DNA from: JAWVZU01 sp033722075
GTDB lineage: Bacteria; Pseudomonadota; Gammaproteobacteria; Xanthomonadales; SZUA-38
Length of the DNA: 11,999 bases
Assembly (NCBI GenBank): GCA_033722075.1
Contig: JAWVZU010000110.1
Coordinates: forward strand, 1 to 11,999
Reading direction: 5' to 3'
In this document: positions 5,575 to 11,999 of the stretch, piece after piece
Position numbering within the stretch: position 1 is the stretch's first letter
Layout of the letters: the number at the start of each line of letters is the position of its first letter
Position numbers and translations under genes: made by a program
Notes under the pieces: model-generated
What the model was told of the DNA's origin: nothing
Seen by the model: only the letters and a program-made list of their open reading frames with translations
The model's database searches: none

Positions 5575-6795
5575 TCAGCCGAAATCGTCGTAAAGAATGC
5601 TCTCGGGTTCGACGCCGAGACTGTCGAGCATATCCGTCACCGCGGCCACCATGATGGGCGGACCGCAGATGTAGTATTCGCAATCTTCCGGGGCCGGGTG
5701 GTCCTTGAGATAATTGTCATAGAGGACCTGGTGGATGAAACCGGTCGGTCCTTTCCAGTCGTCCTCGGGCAGCGGCTCGGACATGGCAACGGTCCAGTTG
5801 AAGTTCTCGTGCTCCAGGGCCAGCCGATCGAAATGCTCCTCGTAGAACAGCTCGCGCATGCTCCGCGCCCCGTACCAGAAGGTCATGGTGCGCTTGCTGT
5901 TCAACCGCTTGAGCTGATCGAAGATGTGCGAACGCATCGGGGCCATGCCGGCGCCGCCGCCGATGAAGACCATCTCGTTTTCGGTTTCGCGGGCAAAGAA
6001 CTCACCGTACGGCCCGGAAATCTCCACTTCGTCGCCCGGCTTCAGGTTGAAGATGTAGGACGACATCATGCCCGGCGGGATCTCGGGACCGGCCCCCGGC
6101 GGAGGCGTGGCAATCCGGACATTGAGCATGACGATGTCGTCTTCCAGCGGATAGTTGGCCATGGAATAGGCGCGGGTGACCGGGTGGGTGACCTTGGAGT
6201 GATAGCGCCACAGGTCGTACTTGTCCCACTCCGGCCGGAATTCCTCCTCGATTTCGAAGTCCTTGAAATCGACTTCATGGGGCGGGCAGTCGATCTGGAT
6301 GTATCCGCCGGCGCGGAAGTCCAGGGTCTCGCCCTTGGGCAACTCAAGGATCAGTTCCTTGATGAAGGTGGCCACGTTGTGATTCGAGCGGACCCGGCAG
6401 GTCCACTTGCGAACGCCGAAGACCTCGCTCGGCACCTCGATTTCCAGCGGTTGCTTGACCTTCATCTGGCAGGCCAGCCGGACGCCCTCTCGGGCCTCTC
6501 GCTTGCTGATCAGGGATGCTTCCGTGGGCAGCATGGCACCGCCGCCTTCTAGCGCCTTGACGCGGCATTGGCCGCAGGTGCCCTTGCCGCCGCAGGCCGA
6601 CGGAAGGAAGATATTTGCACCGGTCAGAACCGTCAGCAGTTTGGAACCCGCGCCGGCGGTCAGGGTCTTCTCGTGGTTGACCTCGACCGGGATCTCCCCG
6701 GTGATGACGAGGTGACGTCGAGCCACGATGATCACGACGGAGAGCACCAGGATGATGCCGGTAAAAACGCCGACGCCGAGGAAAATCTCAAGCAT
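5575..6795 (-). CDS. nqrF: Na+-NQR subunit F, NADH dehydrogenase component
   Basis: NqrF is the electron entry point: it oxidises NADH with FAD and passes electrons to a [2Fe-2S] cluster. The 406 residues start with a single membrane helix (about 4-25). A ferredoxin domain follows, with ligands C68, C74, C77 (CGGKGTCGQC) and C109. The reductase domain has the flavin motif RAYSMANYP (208-216), the NADH-binding GGGAGMAPMR (279-288) and CGPP (377-380), and ends with the typical DDFG. Length matches the family (about 407). The ATG at 6795 has a strong GGAGGA ribosome-binding site 7 bases upstream, in the only clear gap of the operon (15 bases after nqrE). The soluble domains face the cytoplasm. 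Confidence 0.98.
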   Translation of the reverse strand: MLEIFLGVGVFTGIILVLSVVIIVARRHLVITGEIPVEVNHEKTLTAGAGSKLLTVLTGANIFLPSACGGKGTCGQCRVKALEGGGAMLPTEASLISKREAREGVRLACQMKVKQPLEIEVPSEVFGVRKWTCRVRSNHNVATFIKELILELPKGETLDFRAGGYIQIDCPPHEVDFKDFEIEEEFRPEWDKYDLWRYHSKVTHPVTRAYSMANYPLEDDIVMLNVRIATPPPGAGPEIPPGMMSSYIFNLKPGDEVEISGPYGEFFARETENEMVFIGGGAGMAPMRSHIFDQLKRLNSKRTMTFWYGARSMRELFYEEHFDRLALEHENFNWTVAMSEPLPEDDWKGPTGFIHQVLYDNYLKDHPAPEDCEYYICGPPIMVAAVTDMLDSLGVEPESILYDDFG

Positions 6796-6810
6796 GTTGC
6801 GGTCCTCCGG

Positions 6811-7418
<608 letters not shown>

Positions 7419-7419
<1 letters not shown>

Positions 7420-8081
7420 CAGGCCGGCTCCTCCTGCTCGAGTTCCTGGATCTCGAACTCGGGTTCCTCGACCTGGGCAGTCTTCCAACTGCGTATGGCC
7501 CAGATCAGCAGGCCGATGATGAAGAACGCGCTGGGCGGCAGGAGCATCATTCCGTTGGGCTCGTACCACCCGCCCTCGGCGGCCAGCGGCAGGATCTGGT
7601 AGCCGAGCAGGGTGCCGGCACCGAACAGTTCCCGCAGCGTGGCGACGATGAGCAGCACCAGGCTGTACCCGATCCCGTTGCCGATTCCGTCGAGCACGCT
7701 CAGGCCGACCGGGTTCTTCTGGGCAAAGGCTTCCGCGCGTCCCAGCACGATGCAGTTGGTGATGATCAGACCGACGAATACGGACAGCTGCTTGGAAGTC
7801 TCGTAGGCGTAGGCTCGCAGGACCTGGTCTACGACGATTACGGCCGAGGCGATGATCGTCATCTGCACGATGATCCGGATGTTGGTCGGAATATGACGCC
7901 GGATCAGGCTGATGGCAGCCATGGAAAAGGCCAGGACGCAGATCACGGACGCGGCCATCAGAAGCGAGGGCAGGAGCGCCGTGGTCACGGCCAGGGCGGA
8001 GCAGATCCCGAGGATCTGCAGGGTGACCGGGTTGTTGTCGACCAGCGGGTCGAGCAGCGCCTTGCGGGCTTCGACCTTCAC
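7419..8081 (-). CDS. nqrD: Na+-NQR subunit D, membrane subunit
   Basis: A 220-residue membrane protein with about six helices, the inverted-topology partner of NqrE. The iron-ligand cysteines are C27 (ILGICSAL) and C110 (IITNCIVLGRAEAFA). Other family features are NNPVTLQILG near 16 and DGIGNGIGYS near 131. It starts with GTG at 8081, overlapping the nqrC stop as GTGA, behind a strong GGAGG site 7 bases away. The C-terminus carries an acidic tail (QVEEPEFEIQELEQEEPA) about ten residues longer than I expect for Vibrio NqrD. RnfE is the paralogue, excluded by context. Confidence 0.97.
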
Positions 8082-8896
8082 GATGTTTCCTCCTTCCGCC
8101 AGTGCCGGTTCAGATAGGGACCGTAGCCATGCGGACCGAGCCAGTAATGCAACAGGTTGGTCACGCCCCGACCGGTGAGCGTCGCACCGGCCATGCCATC
8201 GACCTGGAAGGCCGGATGTCCCTCGGTCAACGGTTTACCGGCTGCGCCTGATTCATCGACCGTGCCGCGGATCACCTCGATCAGTGGTTCGCCTTCCGGC
8301 CCGTAAACCAGCTTCCCTTCCCACTTGTTGAGCCATTTCGGCTTTTCCACGCCGTCACCGAGGCCGGGGGTCTCCGCGTGCTCGTAGAAAGTCAGACCCT
8401 TGATGGTGTTTCCGTCGCTTTCCAGGGCCAGGAACCCGTACATGGTGGACCATAACCCCATGCCGTAGACCGGGAGGACGATATAGCGGACTTCCCCGTC
8501 CTCGGGAACCAGAAAGACCTCCCCGTAGCGAGCCCGACGCTGGATCGAAGCAATGTCTCGCTCATCCGGTATCGAGACCGACATGTCGGGTTCTGTGGCG
8601 GCCTCGAGCGGATCGAAATTCGCCGGGTCCATGTCCTCGACATATGCGCCGGATTCGAGATTGACCAGCCGGGCGTCAATGGCCTCGAACTGCTCGGCGA
8701 TCGGGCGGTCCGGATCCAGTCTGTCCACCACCCGGAGGATGTTCTGCTGCCGGTTGGCGGCTTCGTTCCGGGCCTGTAGCGGCTGCAGCTGGACCGAGAC
8801 GGCAGTCACGACAACCGAGCAGACCAGGCTGACGACGACCGCCATGCCCAGCATGCCGGGAACGGTGTCCTTGCGGGGTTGCTCAGGCGTTGCCAC
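8078..8896 (-). CDS. nqrC: Na+-NQR subunit C, covalent FMN protein
   Basis: NqrC (272 residues) has one N-terminal membrane helix (about 14-36) and a large periplasmic FMN-binding domain. The flavinylation site is DGMAGATLT (233-241); T239 is the expected FMN attachment residue and the substrate of ApbE. The first residue of the core motif is alanine where the commonly quoted form is SGAT or TGAT. The TPGLGDGVEKPKWLNKW stretch near 176 is characteristic of the family. The GTG start at 8896 overlaps nqrB by 14 bases, with AGGAGG about 11 bases upstream. No closer start precedes the membrane helix. Electrons pass through this FMN on the way to NqrB. Confidence 0.97.
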   Translation of the reverse strand: MATPEQPRKDTVPGMLGMAVVVSLVCSVVVTAVSVQLQPLQARNEAANRQQNILRVVDRLDPDRPIAEQFEAIDARLVNLESGAYVEDMDPANFDPLEAATEPDMSVSIPDERDIASIQRRARYGEVFLVPEDGEVRYIVLPVYGMGLWSTMYGFLALESDGNTIKGLTFYEHAETPGLGDGVEKPKWLNKWEGKLVYGPEGEPLIEVIRGTVDESGAAGKPLTEGHPAFQVDGMAGATLTGRGVTNLLHYWLGPHGYGPYLNRHWRKEETS

Positions 8897-10100
8897 GGCG
8901 ACGTGCCCTCCTGCGGATATTGGCTTGAACCACGAAATAGTCGATGAGCGGCGCCATCACATTGGCAAACAGGATCGCCAGCATGATGCCTTCCGGGAAA
9001 GCGGGGTTGATGACCCGGATCAGGACCGTGAGGAACCCGATCAGGAGGCCGAAGATCCAGCGGCCGGGATTGGTCTGGCAGGCCGACACGGGATCGGTCG
9101 CCATGAACATCATCCCGAAAGCGAAACCACCGAGCACCAGGTGCCAGTGCCAGGGCATGGCGGCCATGGGGTTGCCTTCCGGGCCGAACCAGTTGAACAG
9201 AAGCACCGTGCCGAGCATGCCGAGGAAGACCCCGGCGACGATTCGCCACGAGGCAATGCCCGCATACATGAGGAACAGGCCGCCGACGACGCAGGCCAGG
9301 GCGGATGTTTCCCCGATGGAGCCCTGGATGTTCCCGAGGAAGGCGTCCATCCAACTGATGCCGGCGCCGACCACGGCGGGGAGTCCTTCGATGGCGCTCA
9401 GGCCCATGGCCGTCGCCCCGGAAAAGCCCTCGACAGCGGTCCAGACCGCGTCGCCGGACATCTGGATCGGATAGGCAAAATACAGGAATGCCCGACCGGC
9501 AAGGGCCGGGTTGAGGAAGTTCTTGCCGGTGCCGCCGAACAACTCCTTGCCGATGACCACGCCGAAGGAAATGCCGAGCGCACACTGCCAGAGCGGCGTC
9601 GTCGCAGGCAGGATCAGCACGTAAAGCCAGCCGGTGACCAGAAATCCCTCGTTGACTTCGTGGTTGCGCACGCTGGCAAACAGCACTTCCCAGAAGCCGC
9701 CGACCGCCATGGTGACGATGTACAGTGGCAGGAAGTAGAGCAGGCCGTGCACGAAGCAGGCGAGTACGTTTTCCGGCGCATAGCCGAGGCCCAGCAGGCC
9801 CATGACCGTGCCGCGCCAGCCGTCGGCGCTCGCGATCCCCAGTTCCTGCATGGCCAGGTGGGCCTGGTAGCCCGTATTCCAGACGCCGACGAGCATCGCC
9901 GGAACCGAGGCGATGACCACCAGGATCATCACCCGCTTCAGGTCGATGCTGTCTCGCACGTGCGGGGCCGCCGGCGTGACGGTCGACGGGGAATAGAACA
10001 GCGTGTCGAACATCTCGTAGACGGTCTCGAACTGTTCGAAGCGCCCGCCCTTGGAAAAGTGCGGCCGGAGCCAGTCCATCATGTCGCGAAGCTTCGACAT
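8883..10100 (-). CDS. nqrB: Na+-NQR subunit B, membrane FMN and quinone subunit
   Basis: NqrB is the largest membrane subunit (405 residues, about ten helices). It carries covalent FMN and riboflavin, and forms the Na+ channel and quinone site. T230 in FSGATAMGL is the ApbE-modified threonine, matching T236 of Vibrio cholerae NqrB with a constant offset of six. With the same offset G134-G135 in VGGFWEVLFA correspond to the glycines linked to HQNO and korormicin sensitivity. GKELFGGTGKNFLNPAL (about 184-200) is a further family signature. The ATG shares one base with the nqrA stop (TGATG) and has GAAGGAAGG in front. The basic C-terminal tail (RRRARRRGNA) overlaps nqrC. Confidence 0.98.
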   Translation of the reverse strand: MSKLRDMMDWLRPHFSKGGRFEQFETVYEMFDTLFYSPSTVTPAAPHVRDSIDLKRVMILVVIASVPAMLVGVWNTGYQAHLAMQELGIASADGWRGTVMGLLGLGYAPENVLACFVHGLLYFLPLYIVTMAVGGFWEVLFASVRNHEVNEGFLVTGWLYVLILPATTPLWQCALGISFGVVIGKELFGGTGKNFLNPALAGRAFLYFAYPIQMSGDAVWTAVEGFSGATAMGLSAIEGLPAVVGAGISWMDAFLGNIQGSIGETSALACVVGGLFLMYAGIASWRIVAGVFLGMLGTVLLFNWFGPEGNPMAAMPWHWHLVLGGFAFGMMFMATDPVSACQTNPGRWIFGLLIGFLTVLIRVINPAFPEGIMLAILFANVMAPLIDYFVVQANIRRRARRRGNA

Positions 10101-11455
10101 CAGCCTTCCTTCTCGATCAGAGTCAGCGTGTCACGCAGGTGCCGGCCGTACTCGTATTTGCTGGGACAGACGAAACTGCACAGCGCCAGGTCCTCCTCCT
10201 CCAGTTCCAGGCAGCCCAGGGCCTGGGCGGTATCCGTGTCCTCGACGATCAGGGACTTGAGCAGCGGCGCCGGCAGGAGGTCCAGCGGCATGATCTTCTC
10301 GAAGTTGCCGATCGGAACCATCGCCCGGCGGCTGCCATGCAATGAGGTGGTGAGGCGGAACCGGGCCTTGCTCAGAAGGCTCGAGGCATAGGCCTTGCTC
10401 GCGGAATACTGGTTGAAGCCCGGCCGCATGTAGACCGCGAACTCGCGCGGGCTCTCTTCCGGGAGCAGGGTGACCTGCGAGTGGTAGCGGCCGAGGTAGG
10501 CCGACCAGCCGGAGGCACGGTGCCCATTGAGGATGGAACCGCTGACGACCCGGCAACTGCCTGATTTCAGTTCGCCGTCCAGCAATTCGCGGATGGAGGC
10601 GCCCGCCCGCGTACGGAGTTGACGTGGACGCGCGGCCATCGGTCCGCCCAGAGTAACGATCCGTTCCGGGGCCAGCTTGCCGGAGGTGAACAGTTTGCCG
10701 ATTGCGATTACATCCTGCAGGCCGAGGTACCAGACCTCGCGGCCGGGGCCGACCGGGTGCAGAAAATGGATATGGGTACCCACCAGTCCGGCCGGGTGGG
10801 GGCCGGCGAACTCGACTACCTGGGCGATTCTCTCCGCCTCGCCTGGTACGGTCGCTCCCGGGGCACAGCAGACGAAGCAGAACCCCTCGGTGAGTTTGCT
10901 GACGATCGTCAGCCCATGAACAAAGGCGTCCGCCTGCTCCGCAAGCAGCCAGTCCAGGCTTCCCGCCAGCGGATTCGTGTCCATGATATTGACGAACACC
11001 GCGTCGGGGGTGCCTTCAGGTGAGGCCACTTTTCCGAAGGGTCGGGTTCGCAGGGCCGTCCACAGCCCGGACCGAAGCAGGTTTTCGACGATGGTCTGTC
11101 GGGGGAGACCCGCGAGATCTCCCGCGGCGAAATGCTCGAAGGTCATCTCCGAGTCTCCGGACAGCTCGATCACCACGGAGCGCAGGGCGCGCCGGGCGCC
11201 GCGATTGATCTCGAGGACCTTGCCGGCGCCCGGTGCCGTGAACTGCACACCCGGGTTCTTCTTGTCGGTGAAAAGAGGTTGCCCCAGGCTCACGCGGTCG
11301 CCCTCAGCGACCTCCATGGACGGCTTCAGGCCGCGGTAGTCCGAGCCCAGCAGTGCGACGCGGGACACTTCGGCGCCGTCAGTGACCTCGCCGGCAGCAA
11401 CGCCGCCAATCGGTATGTTCAGGCCTCGCGCGACCTTGATTGTCTGTCGTGTCAT
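10100..11455 (-). CDS. nqrA: Na+-NQR subunit A, peripheral subunit
   Basis: NqrA (451 residues) is the peripheral cytoplasmic-side subunit without membrane helices. It associates with NqrB and has been linked to quinone binding. Family signatures are the N-terminal KVARGLNIPIGG (7-18), VALLGSDYRGLKPSM (33-47), DKKNPGVQFTAP (64-75) and RGARRALRSVVIEL (85-98); the C-terminal third has CSFVCPSKYEYG. Length is usual for the family. It is the first gene of the operon. The ATG at 11455 has no near-perfect ribosome-binding site; AAGGA lies about 15 bases upstream. The leader contains the FNR-type site described separately. Confidence 0.97.
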   Translation of the reverse strand: MTRQTIKVARGLNIPIGGVAAGEVTDGAEVSRVALLGSDYRGLKPSMEVAEGDRVSLGQPLFTDKKNPGVQFTAPGAGKVLEINRGARRALRSVVIELSGDSEMTFEHFAAGDLAGLPRQTIVENLLRSGLWTALRTRPFGKVASPEGTPDAVFVNIMDTNPLAGSLDWLLAEQADAFVHGLTIVSKLTEGFCFVCCAPGATVPGEAERIAQVVEFAGPHPAGLVGTHIHFLHPVGPGREVWYLGLQDVIAIGKLFTSGKLAPERIVTLGGPMAARPRQLRTRAGASIRELLDGELKSGSCRVVSGSILNGHRASGWSAYLGRYHSQVTLLPEESPREFAVYMRPGFNQYSASKAYASSLLSKARFRLTTSLHGSRRAMVPIGNFEKIMPLDLLPAPLLKSLIVEDTDTAQALGCLELEEEDLALCSFVCPSKYEYGRHLRDTLTLIEKEG

Positions 11456-11495
11456 GCCCCGTTACCGGATCCTTGTTAAAGAACGCCTTGCACGC

Positions 11496-11536
11496 AGATT
11501 AAGGGTCTGGCAAACAAGGCTCTTGACTCTGATCAA
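11496..11536 (-). promoter_or_regulatory. Predicted FNR-dependent promoter of the nqr-frd operon
   Basis: On the minus strand an FNR-type box (11536-11523) is followed by a weak -10-like TAATCT (11501-11496). The box centre lies 28.5 bases from the first base of the hexamer, within one base of the spacing for activators centred at -41.5. The start of transcription would be near 11489, with a leader of about 33 bases. There is no good -35 element, as expected for an activator-dependent promoter. The -10 match is only 3 of 6, so the promoter is a prediction. Confidence 0.5.
11523..11536. promoter_or_regulatory. FNR/Anr-type binding site
   Basis: TTGACTCTGATCAA matches the FNR consensus TTGAT-N4-ATCAA at 9 of 10 defined positions. 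It lies in the 103-base divergent region between nqrA (68 bases from its start) and the plus-strand NTF2-like gene (22 bases from its start). On the nqr side it is placed for activation. On the other side it is too close to the start codon for activation and could only repress, unless the start is further downstream. A CRP-like or Dnr-like regulator could use the same half-sites. Confidence 0.65.
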
Positions 11537-11558
11537 TATTCCGGGAGAAAACAAGGTA

Positions 11559-11951
11559 ATGGGATCACAGACTGACATACCCGATTGGATTCGGCGGCTT
11601 TTCGCCGATATCGACCGGGCCGGTGTCGAAGGCATCAAGGATCGGCTCCATGAGCAGGTGGCCTTTCGCTTCGGGAGTTTTCCCGCGGGCGCCGGTCGGG
11701 ACAACTTTGCAGCCCTCTGGGCGCAGCTTTCTCCGCTGGTCGAATCACTGCACCACGAACTGCTGGAAGCCTGGGAACTGGAGGACCGGTCGGTCTGCCG
11801 CGGCAACGTCACCTACCGGCGCGTGCAGGGAGGCCCGGCCACATTTCCGTTCTGCAACGTATTCAGGCGGCGGGACGGTCGGATCGTCGAGTACTTAATC
11901 TACGTTGATGCCTCACCGGTCTTCGGGGTGCCCCCGGTTTCGGGCAGTTAG
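11559..11951 (+). CDS. NTF2/SnoaL-like small protein
   Basis: This 130-residue soluble protein, divergent from the nqr operon, has the look of the NTF2-like (SnoaL) cone fold: an N-terminal helical part (DIPDWIRRLFADIDRAGVEGI), a central HHELLEAWELEDRSVCRGNVTYRR strand region, and the typical ending FRRRDGRIVEYLIYVDASPVFG. Family members include isomerases, hydrolases and ligand-binding proteins of unknown role; no catalytic set can be identified here. The ATG at 11559 is preferred because the predicted fold starts there; GGGAG lies 11 bases upstream. The frame stays open back to 11382, but that part overlaps nqrA antisense and is not convincing. A link to respiration is suggested only by the shared control region. 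Confidence 0.75.
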   Translation: MGSQTDIPDWIRRLFADIDRAGVEGIKDRLHEQVAFRFGSFPAGAGRDNFAALWAQLSPLVESLHHELLEAWELEDRSVCRGNVTYRRVQGGPATFPFCNVFRRRDGRIVEYLIYVDASPVFGVPPVSGS

Positions 11952-11974
11952 TTGCCATATCTTCCGATCACCGG

Positions 11975-11983
11975 TGCTATAAT
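11975..11983 (+). promoter_or_regulatory. Extended -10 promoter reading out of the window
   Basis: TGCTATAAT contains a perfect TATAAT (11978-11983) with the extended TGN motif before it. A possible -35 TTGCCA (11952-11957) is separated by 20 bases, which is long, so the extended -10 probably carries recognition. The bases after it (CCGGCGCG) form a GC-rich discriminator, as often seen at stable-RNA and growth-rate-controlled promoters. The gene it drives is beyond the right edge. Confidence 0.6.
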
Positions 11984-11999
11984 CCGGCGCGTTCGATTC

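Noticed and set aside
7420..7569. Longer N-terminus of nqrE
   Set aside because: It reads the 3' end of nqrD in another frame; the NqrE family starts at the ATG at 7419.
8553..10391. Long plus-strand open frame of 612 codons opposite nqrA, nqrB and nqrC
   Set aside because: Low-complexity composition rich in H, R, D, E and G, with no family character. It is the antisense shadow of three well-supported genes in GC-rich DNA.
11382..11558. Upstream extension of the NTF2-like protein
   Set aside because: It would run antisense through the start of nqrA and across the FNR site; the sequence has no fold character before the ATG at 11559.

Overview
The window is GC-rich, tightly packed bacterial DNA. 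It is dominated by one minus-strand gene run (11455 down to 461) of twelve genes: nqrA-B-C-D-E-F, apbE, nqrM, a two-CBS-domain protein, then frdC-frdA-frdB. Every junction is an overlap of 1-14 bases or a gap of at most 15 bases, so the run reads as a single operon. Protein style, the gammaproteobacterial-type nqr-apbE-nqrM order and an FNR/Anr-type box suggest a gammaproteobacterium or close relative. The lineage is an inference and I cannot name a genus.

Layout. Positions 1-460 are non-coding and rich in repeats: a Rho-independent terminator for something left of the window, a pair of inverted repeat arms of about 77 bp, and further hairpin and direct repeats. Positions 461-3959 encode a diheme (Wolinella-type) quinol:fumarate reductase or succinate dehydrogenase, order frdC-frdA-frdB. 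Positions 3956-4348 encode the CBS protein. Positions 4345-5570 encode two maturation factors, NqrM and the flavin transferase ApbE. Positions 5575-11455 encode the six subunits of the Na+-translocating NADH:quinone oxidoreductase. Positions 11456-11558 are a divergent control region with a near-consensus FNR box. A small NTF2/SnoaL-like protein is encoded on the plus strand at 11559-11951, followed by a strong extended -10 promoter that points out of the window.

How the genes work together. NQR takes electrons from NADH, pumps Na+ and reduces membrane quinone. The diheme Frd can take electrons from a low-potential quinol and reduce fumarate to succinate. ApbE attaches FMN to NqrB and NqrC, and NqrM helps mature the iron centre. 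In one transcript the cell would therefore make a complete two-enzyme NADH-to-fumarate chain, both of its maturation factors, and a possible adenylate-sensing CBS protein. The FNR-type site in front of nqrA fits induction at low oxygen. This combination is the most interesting feature of the window. The reverse direction (succinate oxidation coupled to quinone and NAD) cannot be excluded from sequence alone.
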